Source of the DNA: Paenibacillus cremeus
GTDB lineage: Bacteria; Bacillota; Bacilli; Paenibacillales; NBRC-103111
Reading direction: 5' to 3'
NCBI RefSeq assembly: GCF_007786445.1
Contig: NZ_VNJI01000053.1
Coordinates: 1-50,459 of the forward strand
Length of the DNA stretch: 50,459 bases
Below, in pieces: positions 26,036 to 34,579 of this stretch (position 1 is its first letter; each line of letters opens with the position of its first letter). The position numbers and the translations under genes are program-made. The notes under the pieces are model-generated. The model was not told the origin of the DNA. It did no database searches and saw nothing but the letters and a program-made list of their open reading frames with translations.

Positions 26036-27082
26036 TTAATTGTGCTTTTCCTTATGATCTATCGTTGACACCGAATTTCGTTCAATAATTTTGCCTTCAA
26101 CAATGATATTTCCAGAAAAATCACCTTGCAGCACACCTAATTGATGCATTAACAAGCGTACCGATTGAGCCCCTAGTTCCGATGGCTGCAAATCCATGCT
26201 AGTCAAAGCTGGATTCGATTGCACCATCATCGAGTGATCACCACATACCACGAATAAAGAGACATCCCCTGGAACACTGAGATTGAGATCCTTGAGCGCT
26301 TTGAGAACACTGAATGCGGTACGTTCATCATCTGCAATAATGGCGGTTACTTTCTTCTTCTGCTTACCGAGAATAAGTATTGTCTCTTCATAGCCATAAT
26401 CCATATATTCACTTGAATCCAGGTCAGGCTTATGATGTATCATGTGTTCCTCAACGTCCAGCCCATGATCTTTCATTGCATGAATAAAGCTCGCTTTTCG
26501 ATCGATGGACACGGTCATGAGTTCACTCGCATTCAAAAACATGATATCTTTATGGCCTTTGCTTATTAAATACTCGCAAATGTTGTACATGATCTGATGA
26601 TTATCGTTATCTACGCTTGTAAAGTGTTCAATATTCTCATTCATCACGTGCCCTACAGTAACAAAAGGGATCTGTCCCAAATGCATTTGGTTGATACGTT
26701 CATCATTTGCTGTTGGCCTCATAACGACAGCACCATCGATCGGATAACTCGTCAAAAACGGTGTTTTGACCTCCTGTGAAGGAATGATATCTAGCAAAAC
26801 CCTATATCCATAATAAGCTGCTTCCAGAATGACCCCGTTGATAAACTGCATATGAAACGCGGTAAAAAAGAAGCTGCCATATGGGATGGTTAATCCAATC
26901 GCCATTGTTTTCTTGGTAACCAAGCTTCTTGCAGTATGATTAGGGACATAATTTAATTGTTTAGAAACACGCATTACACGCTCTCTGATTTCGTCGCTGG
27001 TCGGTCTTTTTTGGCTAAAGACATTGGAAACGGTCCCTTTTGAAACCCTCGCCAGCCTTGCAACATCATCAATTTTTGCCAT
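26036..27082 (-). CDS. LacI-family transcriptional regulator of the glycan operon
   Basis: 348 residues. N-terminal HTH (KIDDVARLARVSKGTVSNVFSQKRPTSDEIRERV) with hinge NYVPNHTARSLVTKK, then a periplasmic-binding-protein-like sensor domain. It is encoded inside the operon (21 bp after the OppF-like gene, 13 bp before the oxidoreductase gene). The TTAAACCGGTTTAA palindromes upstream of the binding-protein gene have the central CG typical of LacI-family operators and are the likely targets. It probably senses a mono- or disaccharide released by the GH enzymes. Confidence 0.92.
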   Translation of the reverse strand: MAKIDDVARLARVSKGTVSNVFSQKRPTSDEIRERVMRVSKQLNYVPNHTARSLVTKKTMAIGLTIPYGSFFFTAFHMQFINGVILEAAYYGYRVLLDIIPSQEVKTPFLTSYPIDGAVVMRPTANDERINQMHLGQIPFVTVGHVMNENIEHFTSVDNDNHQIMYNICEYLISKGHKDIMFLNASELMTVSIDRKASFIHAMKDHGLDVEEHMIHHKPDLDSSEYMDYGYEETILILGKQKKKVTAIIADDERTAFSVLKALKDLNLSVPGDVSLFVVCGDHSMMVQSNPALTSMDLQPSELGAQSVRLLMHQLGVLQGDFSGNIIVEGKIIERNSVSTIDHKEKHN

Positions 27083-27103
27083 GTCCGGATTTACATCCCT
27101 TCA

Positions 27104-28117
27104 TTACTGGACTACACCTCTTAAATCTAAATGGTCTGCATAATGACACGCCGCGTAGTGATTGTTGCCTATATGCTGCAGCTCTGGTTCTTGCTGAATA
27201 CACTTGTCCGTCTTATACAGACATCTTGGGTGGAAGTGACATCCGCTCGGCGGGTTAGCCGGATTCGGCACTTCGCCTTCGAGTATAATTCGATCTTTCT
27301 TATATTCCGGATCAGGCTCAGGTACTGCAGATAAGAGCGCCTCCGTATACGGATGCTTGGGATTATCGAATAGCGCGTCCACATGTGCTAATTCTACGAT
27401 TTTTCCCAAGTGCATCACGGCTACCCTATCGGATATGTTTTGGACAATAGATAAATCATGGGAGATGAAAATATACGTGATTTGCAGTTGCTTCTGCAGG
27501 TCTTTCAACAAATTAATAATTTGCGCTTTAATCGAGACATCCAAGGCGGACACGGACTCATCGCAGACGATTAGGCGAGGCTGAGAAACGAGCGCCCTTG
27601 CAATCGCGATACGCTGTCTTTGCCCTCCGGAAAAGGCATGAGGATAACGTCTAAGGTAACTGACATTTAAACCGGTTTTTTCTGCAATTAAAGTCACTTT
27701 TTCATCGAGTTCCGTTTTTGTCAGCTTAAAGTTGGCTTTCAGCGGTTCCGCAATAATATCATACACACTCATTCTCGGGCTTAGTGACGAATAAGGATCT
27801 TGAAAAATCATTTGAATGTCTTTTCTGTACTTCTTGAATTCCTTACCTCGAAGGCCCAGAAAATTAACCTGATCTTCAGATTCTGTGTGGTAAATGACTT
27901 CCCCTGAAGTGGCTTCCACGCCCCTCACAATACATCTGCCCAGCGTTGTTTTTCCGCAGCCTGATTCACCGACAATACTTAGCGTCTCGCCTTCCATAAG
28001 CTCAAAAGAGATATTGCTCAAAACACGAATGGAGGTAAGCTTATTAAACAGCTTTTTATCGGATTTCACATAAAAATCCTTATTTAGATTTTTTACAGCC
28101 AGTATCTTTTTTGTCAT
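27104..28117 (-). CDS. Opp-type ABC transporter ATPase (OppF-like) for glycan import
   Basis: 337 residues. Walker A GESGCGKTT, signature FSGGQRQRIAIARAL, Walker B LIVCDESVSALDV (a Ser after the catalytic DE instead of the usual Pro), switch His in FISHDLS. The C-terminal cysteine cluster GCHFHPRCLYKTDKC is present. It starts 2 bp after the OppD-like gene. With a LacI regulator and glycosidases behind it, it should power oligosaccharide rather than peptide uptake. Confidence 0.92.
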   Translation of the reverse strand: MTKKILAVKNLNKDFYVKSDKKLFNKLTSIRVLSNISFELMEGETLSIVGESGCGKTTLGRCIVRGVEATSGEVIYHTESEDQVNFLGLRGKEFKKYRKDIQMIFQDPYSSLSPRMSVYDIIAEPLKANFKLTKTELDEKVTLIAEKTGLNVSYLRRYPHAFSGGQRQRIAIARALVSQPRLIVCDESVSALDVSIKAQIINLLKDLQKQLQITYIFISHDLSIVQNISDRVAVMHLGKIVELAHVDALFDNPKHPYTEALLSAVPEPDPEYKKDRIILEGEVPNPANPPSGCHFHPRCLYKTDKCIQQEPELQHIGNNHYAACHYADHLDLRGVVQ

Positions 28118-28119
28118 CC

Positions 28120-29145
28120 TTATTTCCCCTCACCTTCATCCGCATAAAGGAAGCATCTGACCATATGGTTATCGGATATTTGTGTTTTGGGTACGGCTCT
28201 TGTGTTGCATATGCCGTCGATTCGATCCTTGCATCGATCATAAAATCCGCACATGGGAGGCATATTGATCGGAATGGGAACCGTTCCTTCAATAGATTCC
28301 AGCCGTGCATTTCGATTTCCACCTAATCTCGGCATTGATCTGAGCAAGCCTTTTGTATACGGGTGTTTTGGATTTTTAAAAATTTCCCCCACTGTCGATT
28401 GCTCGACAATTTTCCCCAAATACATGACCGCCACTTCGTCGCACATTTCTGCAATGATGCCTAGATCATGCGTCACTAGCAAAATGGCCATGCCAAATTC
28501 CTTCTGAAGTCCCTTCATAAGCTCCATGACTTGCGCTTGAATCGTAACATCCAGCGCTGTCGTAGGCTCGTCGGCAATGAGCAATTCCGGATTACAAGAC
28601 AAGGCCATCGAGATCATCGCCCGCTGACGCATACCGCCGGAAAATTCATGCGGGTATTGATTGAACCGCTTCTCTTCATCAGAAATTCCCACTTTACTGA
28701 GCATTTCCAGCGCAATCCTTTTAGCTTCTTTTTTATCCTTGGTGCGATGGATGAGAATCGATTCCATGATCTGGTTGCCAATCGTATACATCGGCGAAAA
28801 TGCTGTCATTGGTTCTTGAAAAATCATAGCGATTTTTCTGCCGCGAATGGATCGTATCTGTTTGCCGCGTGGATTTAATTTTAACAAGTCCACGTTTTCA
28901 GAATCAGAATGATATAAAATATTGCCCGTGGCTTCGCACTCTTTGGGATTGATACTGATAATGGCTCTGCTCGTTAAACTTTTCCCGCAGCCCGACTCCC
29001 CAACAAGACCTAATGTTTTACCCTTTTTGATTTCGAAATCAACACCATCAACGGCCCTCATGAGCCCATTGTCCATCTGAATTTGTATCTTTAGGTCTTG
29101 AACGGAGAGAAGCGGCGCTTCTGCTTGTGAAGCTTGCGATGTCAT
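28120..29145 (-). CDS. Opp-type ABC transporter ATPase (OppD-like) for glycan import
   Basis: 341 residues. Walker A GESGCGKS, signature FSGGMRQRAMISMAL, Walker B LLIADEPTTALDV and switch His LLVTHDLG are intact. The C-terminal segment has MPPMCGFYDRCKDRIDGIC. Start ATG 29145; a GAGGGGACC-type site lies just upstream. It follows the OppC-like gene by 35 bp. Confidence 0.92.
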   Translation of the reverse strand: MTSQASQAEAPLLSVQDLKIQIQMDNGLMRAVDGVDFEIKKGKTLGLVGESGCGKSLTSRAIISINPKECEATGNILYHSDSENVDLLKLNPRGKQIRSIRGRKIAMIFQEPMTAFSPMYTIGNQIMESILIHRTKDKKEAKRIALEMLSKVGISDEEKRFNQYPHEFSGGMRQRAMISMALSCNPELLIADEPTTALDVTIQAQVMELMKGLQKEFGMAILLVTHDLGIIAEMCDEVAVMYLGKIVEQSTVGEIFKNPKHPYTKGLLRSMPRLGGNRNARLESIEGTVPIPINMPPMCGFYDRCKDRIDGICNTRAVPKTQISDNHMVRCFLYADEGEGK

Positions 29146-29180
29146 ACGGTCCCCTCGCTTTACTCTAATTTGTTATTAGA

Positions 29181-30326
29181 TTATCTTTTGTATGGATCCG
29201 CAGCATCGCGTAACCCGTCACCTAAAAAATTAAAGGCTAATACGGCAATAACAACAAAACCCAACGGTATCAATTTCCATGGGTATAAAGCCACATTGTC
29301 GATATGTTGAGCTTCCTGAAGCAGAACTCCCCAGCTTGTGGCAGGCGAACGAATACCGAGTCCAAGGAAACTCATCGCTGTCTCGCCCAGAATCATACCA
29401 GGAATGGCTAGCGTCGTGGCTACGACCAAATAGCTGATAAAACCTGGGATGAGATGTTTCATAATAATCTTCGCATCGCTTACACCGGCAATTTTGGCAG
29501 CTAATACATATTCTTCATTTTTTAACGAGATAAACTTACCCCTGGCAATTCTAGCCAGACTGGTCCACTCAATAAATGCGAAAATAATGACAATATAAAT
29601 ATACATCGTCACTACAGGTACGCGCGGTGGTATTGCAGCAGATAGCGCCATCCATAGTGGAAGGGTAGGGAAGGAACGAATAATTTCAATGAGCCGCTGA
29701 ATGACAGTATCAATCCAACCACCGAAGTAGCCGGAGATCCCTCCGAGCAATAAACCCAAGGCAAAGCTAATGGATACCCCAAGCAGAGGAATACTTAATG
29801 AAATTTGACTTCCTATGAGGATACGCGAAAATAAATCTCTCCCCATGCCATCTGTGCCAAATATAAATACACGTCCGGGTTCATCTACGCCAAACAAATG
29901 TATATTGGTTGAAAATAAGCCAAGAAGCTTATATTTTTCACCCTCAACAAAAAATTTGACGGAAAAGCGGACCTTCTCGTCAGGTTCAAATATTTTCCTT
30001 AACGTAACCTTGTCCCTGCCTGATTTTAAATCATATACCAATGGCAGAAGGTGAAACTTGCCTTCTGCATCTTTGAAGCTCAGCTTTGCCGGCGGCGCAT
30101 TGACATATTTACTGTCATAGCTCTCTAAGCCATAAGGCGCTACGAATTGGGCAAAGATCGCCGTAATATAGAACAAGGCCAGTATAAACAAGCTGATCCG
30201 AGCTAATTTGTGCTGCTTTAGCTTACGATATATGAGACTCCATTGCGAACTGTAGTTTGCGTCGTTATTTTTTTTCCGCTTTAGTAGGCCCAGTAACTGT
30301 TTTTCTGCTATCGGTATCGTTTTCAT
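29181..30326 (-). CDS. Opp-type permease (OppC-like) with extracytoplasmic insertion
   Basis: 381 residues, about 75 more than usual OppC proteins. After a cytoplasmic extension (residues 1-40) and the first membrane segment (about 43-63), a soluble stretch of about 75-80 residues (75-150, from NAPPAKLSFKDAEGKF to NIHLFGVDEPG) precedes the usual FGTDGMGRDLFSR motif. The remaining five membrane segments and the EAA loop (YVLAAKIAGVSDAKIIMKHLIP) are normal. The insertion faces outward and could contact the unusually large binding protein. It starts 3 bp after the OppB-like gene. Confidence 0.92.
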   Translation of the reverse strand: MKTIPIAEKQLLGLLKRKKNNDANYSSQWSLIYRKLKQHKLARISLFILALFYITAIFAQFVAPYGLESYDSKYVNAPPAKLSFKDAEGKFHLLPLVYDLKSGRDKVTLRKIFEPDEKVRFSVKFFVEGEKYKLLGLFSTNIHLFGVDEPGRVFIFGTDGMGRDLFSRILIGSQISLSIPLLGVSISFALGLLLGGISGYFGGWIDTVIQRLIEIIRSFPTLPLWMALSAAIPPRVPVVTMYIYIVIIFAFIEWTSLARIARGKFISLKNEEYVLAAKIAGVSDAKIIMKHLIPGFISYLVVATTLAIPGMILGETAMSFLGLGIRSPATSWGVLLQEAQHIDNVALYPWKLIPLGFVVIAVLAFNFLGDGLRDAADPYKR

Positions 30327-30329
30327 AGA

Positions 30330-31328
30330 TCACATACCTCTGAACGCTGTGCGAATTTTTGGATCCAGCCATGCCAATAAAATATCGGAAATTAATGTCC
30401 CTATAACCGTTAACACGGCCATGAACAATAACCATGTGCCAGCGAGGTACATATCCTGCGCTAATAAGGCGCTATACATGACAGGGCCTTGAATGGGCAG
30501 ATTTAAAACGATTGCCGTAATCGTCGAACCTGTAAATACAGATGTAAGTGACCATCCGATGGTACTAACGATAGGATTCATAGCTGCGCGTGTTGGATAT
30601 TTTAGCAATATTTTTGTTTCGGATAAGCCTTTCGATCTTGCTGTCACCACATTAGGTTTATTCAATTCGTCCAGCATTTGACCTCTCATCACACGGATCA
30701 GCTCTGCTGTGTTCCCCAGACCAATGACAATAACCGGAATGATCATATGCTTCAATAAGTCAAGGACTTTGTCCATGGACCAGGCGGCATTGACATATTT
30801 ACTTGAAAAAAGACCTACCAGCGGATCCCCAAAATACATATAAGAGAGGTACATTAAAATAATAGCTAATAAGAAATGCGGTGTAGCCATGCCGAGAAAA
30901 CCTAACGCTGAATAAATGTAGTCTGCGACTGAATACTGCCTTACCGCACAATAAATACCAATAGGAATAGCTATGGCGTACGTAAAAGCCATAGTGACGA
31001 TAGAGACGATTAACGTCAACGCCATGTATTGTTGGATGACGGCCAAGACAGGCTTATTAAAGCTAAATGAATACCCAAAGTCAAAATGCAAAATAATACC
31101 TTTCATCCATACTAGATACTGGATAAACCATGATCGATCTAATCCTAAGCTTGCTCTCATTACATCCATATCATGTTGTGTCATAACTTCACCGGCCGAA
31201 GACATCTTCGCCGCATAAGTCGAAACAAAGTCACCGGGTGGGAGCTGAATGATGTAGAATACGATCATCGAAATGAACAGCACGACAGGTATGGCCAAAA
31301 GGATTCTTCTAATAGCATATTGGAGCAT
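30330..31328 (-). CDS. Opp-type permease (OppB-like) for glycan import
   Basis: 332 residues with six membrane segments. It has the OppB start (QYAIRRILLAIPVVLFISMIVFYIIQLPPGDFV, with LPPGDF in place of the usual PGDP) and the EAA loop (VVTARSKGLSETKILLKYPTRAAMNPIV). First permease gene downstream of the binding-protein gene, from which it is separated by a 92-bp gap with a large hairpin. Confidence 0.9.
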   Translation of the reverse strand: MLQYAIRRILLAIPVVLFISMIVFYIIQLPPGDFVSTYAAKMSSAGEVMTQHDMDVMRASLGLDRSWFIQYLVWMKGIILHFDFGYSFSFNKPVLAVIQQYMALTLIVSIVTMAFTYAIAIPIGIYCAVRQYSVADYIYSALGFLGMATPHFLLAIILMYLSYMYFGDPLVGLFSSKYVNAAWSMDKVLDLLKHMIIPVIVIGLGNTAELIRVMRGQMLDELNKPNVVTARSKGLSETKILLKYPTRAAMNPIVSTIGWSLTSVFTGSTITAIVLNLPIQGPVMYSALLAQDMYLAGTWLLFMAVLTVIGTLISDILLAWLDPKIRTAFRGM

Positions 31329-31367
31329 CCCGATCCTATCCTCTCCGGTTAATTCAAAAGTGCCTTT

Positions 31368-31411
31368 TAAAATAAGGATGGGGGAAGTTGAATTCCCCCA
31401 TTATTATTTTA
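31368..31411 (-). terminator. Intercistronic hairpin between binding-protein and permease genes
   Basis: ATGGGGGAA (31378-31386) pairs with TTCCCCCAT (31393-31401), and outer arms TAAAATAA (31368-31375) and TTATTTTA (31404-31411) also pair. On the minus strand a T-rich stretch follows. This is the classical position for a partial terminator or 3' stabiliser that gives more binding-protein mRNA than permease mRNA. Confidence 0.65.
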
Positions 31412-31420
31412 AAAACTAGC

Positions 31421-33409
31421 TTATTGTTTGATATAGAATTGAGCTGGATGACCGTGCCCAATACTGCGGAATTCATCTGCATAGACCAGGTCCTTAGGTA
31501 CGTTACCCATTTTATTCGATACGACGAACAGCTTTGGTGTTGGGCCAGCATAGCCAATAACCCACTGATTCTTTTGATGAAGCTTAATGATTTCATTACT
31601 CCATTTATTAATTTCCTCTTTGCTTGTAGCTGCTTTGACTTTGTTCCAGTAGTCCAAAATCAACGCGACATCTCCATCGGGTTTAACGCCTTCTTTCCCT
31701 TTCGATTGAGTGTACAAGGCATAATGGCCGAACCATGGCGTCAATACTCGCAGAGGCACTAATGTATCAGGTCTTAAAGCTACATTAACGACAGAAATAT
31801 TTTCTGTAGTTGCTGGAATCTTATTGGCATATTTGAGATCGTGGTGCGTACCTGCATCCACAACTTTTAAGTCCACCTTCAGGCCGACTTTCTCATAGTA
31901 TTTTTTCACTAATTCCAGGAAAGGTGCTGTGTTCAAATCCTGCTCAATTATGGTGATCGTTAAATCAGAGCCGTCAGCGTTCAAACGGAAATTGTTTTTG
32001 TCCCGTTTCGTCAGACCGATTTCATCCAAAAGTTGATTCGCACGTGCTGGATCGAATTTAACCCATTGATCCGCCCAGCCCTTTTGGTATCCAGGTAAGC
32101 CTTCAGGAACTGAAGCTTGCTGAGGAACGCCTAAACCATTGGTATAAATCTCTGAAACTTCTTTGCGGTCAACCGCAACGGAAACGGCTTCTCTAAATCG
32201 AATATCTTGGAATAGCTTGCGCAGATTAGGATCCTCAATGGTCTGATTAAACTGAAGACCCGCGCTTGACCAGTTTGGAGTTGCCCAAGTAATTACCTGG
32301 TACCCTGCTTTTTTCTCATTTTCTTTCAGTACAGTAAAGTCTTTAACATCAAAATCAAGCAGATTGTAGTCGCCAGATAATGTACCAAGAACTCTTTGTG
32401 TTGCAGGATCCTGAATTTTAGTAGCGACGAGACGATCCATATACGGCAGCTGATTGCCTTGGGCATCGACCTTCCAATAATATGGATTGCGTTCCATAAT
32501 AAATTGATCACTGTTCGGATCGTTCTTAGCTACCCAAGGTCGTAAAGTCGGAATTTGTGGGTTTACCCAGTAATAATAGCCCGTTGCAACCAAGAAAGAT
32601 TTTACATCTGCATATCCCCATTGTTTTGCGATTTCAAGTGTCTTAGCTTCGCCAACAAACTCTGGCAGGATCGTTTTTTGGAAATGCTCCCCGCCCGGTG
32701 CCCAGAGCCATTTACAGTCGATCGCAACGCGCTCCAGGAACATGACGTTTGGATACTTATGTGTAACTTTAAAGGTGTAATCATCGACTTTAGTAAATTT
32801 CGCTAAAGCCGTTTCGCCTGTAACAGGGTCGACGGAGTAGTACGCATCATAGATTTTTTTACCGAAAGTCTCTTTCGTGACCATGTGCTCCCAATAGAAC
32901 ATGACGTCATCAGCTGTGAACGGCACACCATCGGACCACTTTATGCCTTGTCTTAAATGTATGGTATATTCAGTAAAATCTTTATTGACTTCATAGCTTT
33001 TGGCAACGTTTGGCTCAACTGTACTTCCATCCTTAACGAAACGGAACAGCGCTTCTTCCGTAGGCTGACCAACCGTCCAGCGATCATTAGGTCCGCCCCA
33101 AGGCATTTTCCATTCACCGCCGTACGTGCCGATCTCGTTTAACGTTTTCTCAACCATGATATCTTCCTTGACCGGCAAACGATCGGTTACCGGTTTCAAA
33201 GTACCAGCAGAGACGAGCTTAGCTAACATCGGAGCCTCTTTATAGCCTTCTATTTTCCCTGGTGCAGCTGCAGCTGGAGCTGGAGTAGCCGTAGCAGTAG
33301 CTGCTCCTGCTGCTGGCTTATCTTTTGGCTCACTGTCATTCTCACATGCCACAAATACAACTGCGAAAATCAACATCATCAGTACGAAAAATAACCTGTT
33401 ATTTTTCAA
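31421..33409 (-). CDS. Large OppA-like substrate-binding lipoprotein (SBP family 5) for glycan import
   Basis: About 662 residues, clearly longer than usual dipeptide-binding proteins (about 520-540). The probable start is TTG 33409 (KNNRLFFVLMMLIFAVV), because GGAGGG lies 7 nt upstream; the ATGs at 33457, 33445 and 33424 lack sites. The signal ends at a lipobox-like FVAC, followed by an Ala/Pro/Thr linker. The family signature region is FTEYTIHLRQGIKWSDG VPF. The closest type appears to be the approximately 600-700-residue binding proteins found beside glycosidases. First gene of the locus, directly behind the operator/cre region. Confidence 0.88.
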   Translation of the reverse strand: MKNNRLFFVLMMLIFAVVFVACENDSEPKDKPAAGAATATATPAPAAAAPGKIEGYKEAPMLAKLVSAGTLKPVTDRLPVKEDIMVEKTLNEIGTYGGEWKMPWGGPNDRWTVGQPTEEALFRFVKDGSTVEPNVAKSYEVNKDFTEYTIHLRQGIKWSDGVPFTADDVMFYWEHMVTKETFGKKIYDAYYSVDPVTGETALAKFTKVDDYTFKVTHKYPNVMFLERVAIDCKWLWAPGGEHFQKTILPEFVGEAKTLEIAKQWGYADVKSFLVATGYYYWVNPQIPTLRPWVAKNDPNSDQFIMERNPYYWKVDAQGNQLPYMDRLVATKIQDPATQRVLGTLSGDYNLLDFDVKDFTVLKENEKKAGYQVITWATPNWSSAGLQFNQTIEDPNLRKLFQDIRFREAVSVAVDRKEVSEIYTNGLGVPQQASVPEGLPGYQKGWADQWVKFDPARANQLLDEIGLTKRDKNNFRLNADGSDLTITIIEQDLNTAPFLELVKKYYEKVGLKVDLKVVDAGTHHDLKYANKIPATTENISVVNVALRPDTLVPLRVLTPWFGHYALYTQSKGKEGVKPDGDVALILDYWNKVKAATSKEEINKWSNEIIKLHQKNQWVIGYAGPTPKLFVVSNKMGNVPKDLVYADEFRSIGHGHPAQFYIKQ

Positions 33410-33504
33410 GACGATTCCCTCCATAGTTGTAATTAACGATTCCATCTTTCTCTGCAAACTCTAAACACTGAAAATTATTATTTCACCCCCAAAGCAAATA
33501 AAAA

Positions 33505-33518
33505 TTAAACCGATTTAA
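33505..33518. promoter_or_regulatory. LacI-type operator O1
   Basis: TTAAACCGATTTAA, a palindrome with one asymmetric pair around a central CG. Its centre is 28 bp from that of O2. It is upstream of the large binding-protein gene and matches O2 and O3. Confidence 0.6.
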
Positions 33519-33529
33519 AGTAATAGTCT

Positions 33530-33549
33530 ATTTTAAACCGGTTTAAAAT
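33530..33549. promoter_or_regulatory. LacI-type operator O2 (perfect 20-bp palindrome)
   Basis: ATTTTAAACCGGTTTAAAAT is fully symmetric. It shares the core TTAAACCGGTTTAA with O3, 87 bp away centre to centre. The best candidate target of the LacI-family regulator encoded in the same operon; DNA looping between O2 and O3 is possible. Confidence 0.75.
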
Positions 33550-33562
33550 GTAAGCGCTTTTA
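33549..33562. promoter_or_regulatory. cre-like site 1 (13 of 14 positions)
   Basis: TGTAAGCGCTTTTA agrees with the CcpA consensus TGWAANCGNTNWCA at all positions but one. It abuts operator O2 and suggests catabolite repression of the glycan operon. Confidence 0.55.
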
Positions 33563-33619
33563 TTGGAATCAAAAATAAATAACGCCCCACCTTCTATAAA
33601 CCTATAAAAAGTCTCCTTT

Positions 33620-33633
33620 TTAAACCGGTTTAA
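33620..33633. promoter_or_regulatory. LacI-type operator O3 (perfect 14-bp palindrome)
   Basis: TTAAACCGGTTTAA, identical to the core of O2. Its centre is 26 bp from that of cre site 2, whereas O2 and cre site 1 are 16 bp apart. Confidence 0.7.
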
Positions 33634-33645
33634 TAAATCCCAAGG

Positions 33646-33659
33646 TGTAAGCGTTATCA
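33646..33659. promoter_or_regulatory. cre-like site 2 (perfect match)
   Basis: TGTAAGCGTTATCA fits TGWAANCGNTNWCA at every defined position. With operator O3 it repeats the operator-plus-cre arrangement seen at O2. Confidence 0.7.
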
Positions 33660-33680
33660 TTACTGTTACTATATATGGAT

Positions 33681-34516
33681 TTAAGAAATATTGCAATATC
33701 GTTTTTTCCGAAATTCAGGAAACTTTTCCAGATCAGAAAGATCAAAATATTGTAACATCCCGGGAACAATGAGACTGAGAGTGTCATAGGAATCGTAGTG
33801 GCGAGTTCGAATCCAATCTGCCATGCTGCTCATCCCATTCACCGCTTCAATACGAGTTACACGGGAATCCAACAGTGCGGCGAGGCACGCATATACGCCT
33901 TGACGTCCATCTGCATACAAGTGCAGGTTATCATTTTTCATCAGCGGCCAACACTGGTTGCCTGCATAATCATGTTCTGCAGTGCCCCATCTAACTGTAG
34001 ATTGGTTTCTTGACCGTTCATAGTAACTATGTCGTTCTCCCTGTCCGACAGGATCCATTGAAAGTACGACTAGTGTCCCGCACGAGTAAGATATTGGCAA
34101 ACGATCTGATATTCATCCGCGCATTTGGCCTGCTCAAGGTGACCACATAGAAACAATACTGCGCCACGCGGTGAAGTAATACCATCGGGAACATACAGAT
34201 TCGATGTCACAAAAACATTCGAACGAGACTCGAAGATGATTTTCTCAATCCTGTACCCGTCGCACTGGATCGTCCCGACAATTTGGGGGCGGAGAGGAGA
34301 ATCATTTGAAGGCAAGCCCCCCATCGATTCGATAAATTTTTGACGCATCCATGCATTACGATCCTCCAACTGTTCGATCGTTTTGATCTGATCGCGCGCC
34401 CGGTCTCCTTTCTCGAATGCTTCTTCGGAAAGCTGATAAATGAATGCTTTTAACTGACTTTTCACATCGTACAATCTAATAACTCTGTTTTCCAGCTCTT
34501 GAATGGACATCATCAC
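33681..34516 (-). pseudogene. Alpha/beta-hydrolase (acetyl-xylan-esterase-like), frameshifted and truncated
   Basis: The N-terminal part from ATG 34516 (or the next ATG 3 nt on) gives a helical start and then GAVLFLCGHLEQAKCADEYQIVCQYLTRAGH before a TAG. The continuation VVLSMDPVGQGERHSYYE is in another frame: skipping TA in CACTAGTCGTA near 34069-34073 restores GHVVLSMDP. The second part reaches IVPGMLQYFDLSDLEKF and then diverges into a short tail ending at 33681, so the C-terminal third with the expected Asp and His of the triad is missing. The expected catalytic Ser region reads EAVNGMSSMADW. It lies 63 bp behind the GH4 gene and was probably its operon partner. Confidence 0.75.
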
Positions 34517-34579
34517 GATTCTTTCCTTTCATCGGGATTGAAAACGCATCCAAATCTATCAATAGCTAGTCAAGTAATT

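Noticed and set aside
33505..33696. Small ORF in the operator/cre region
   Set aside because: Reads through palindromic operators and cre sites, no ribosome site, and low-complexity composition; regulatory DNA explains the region better.
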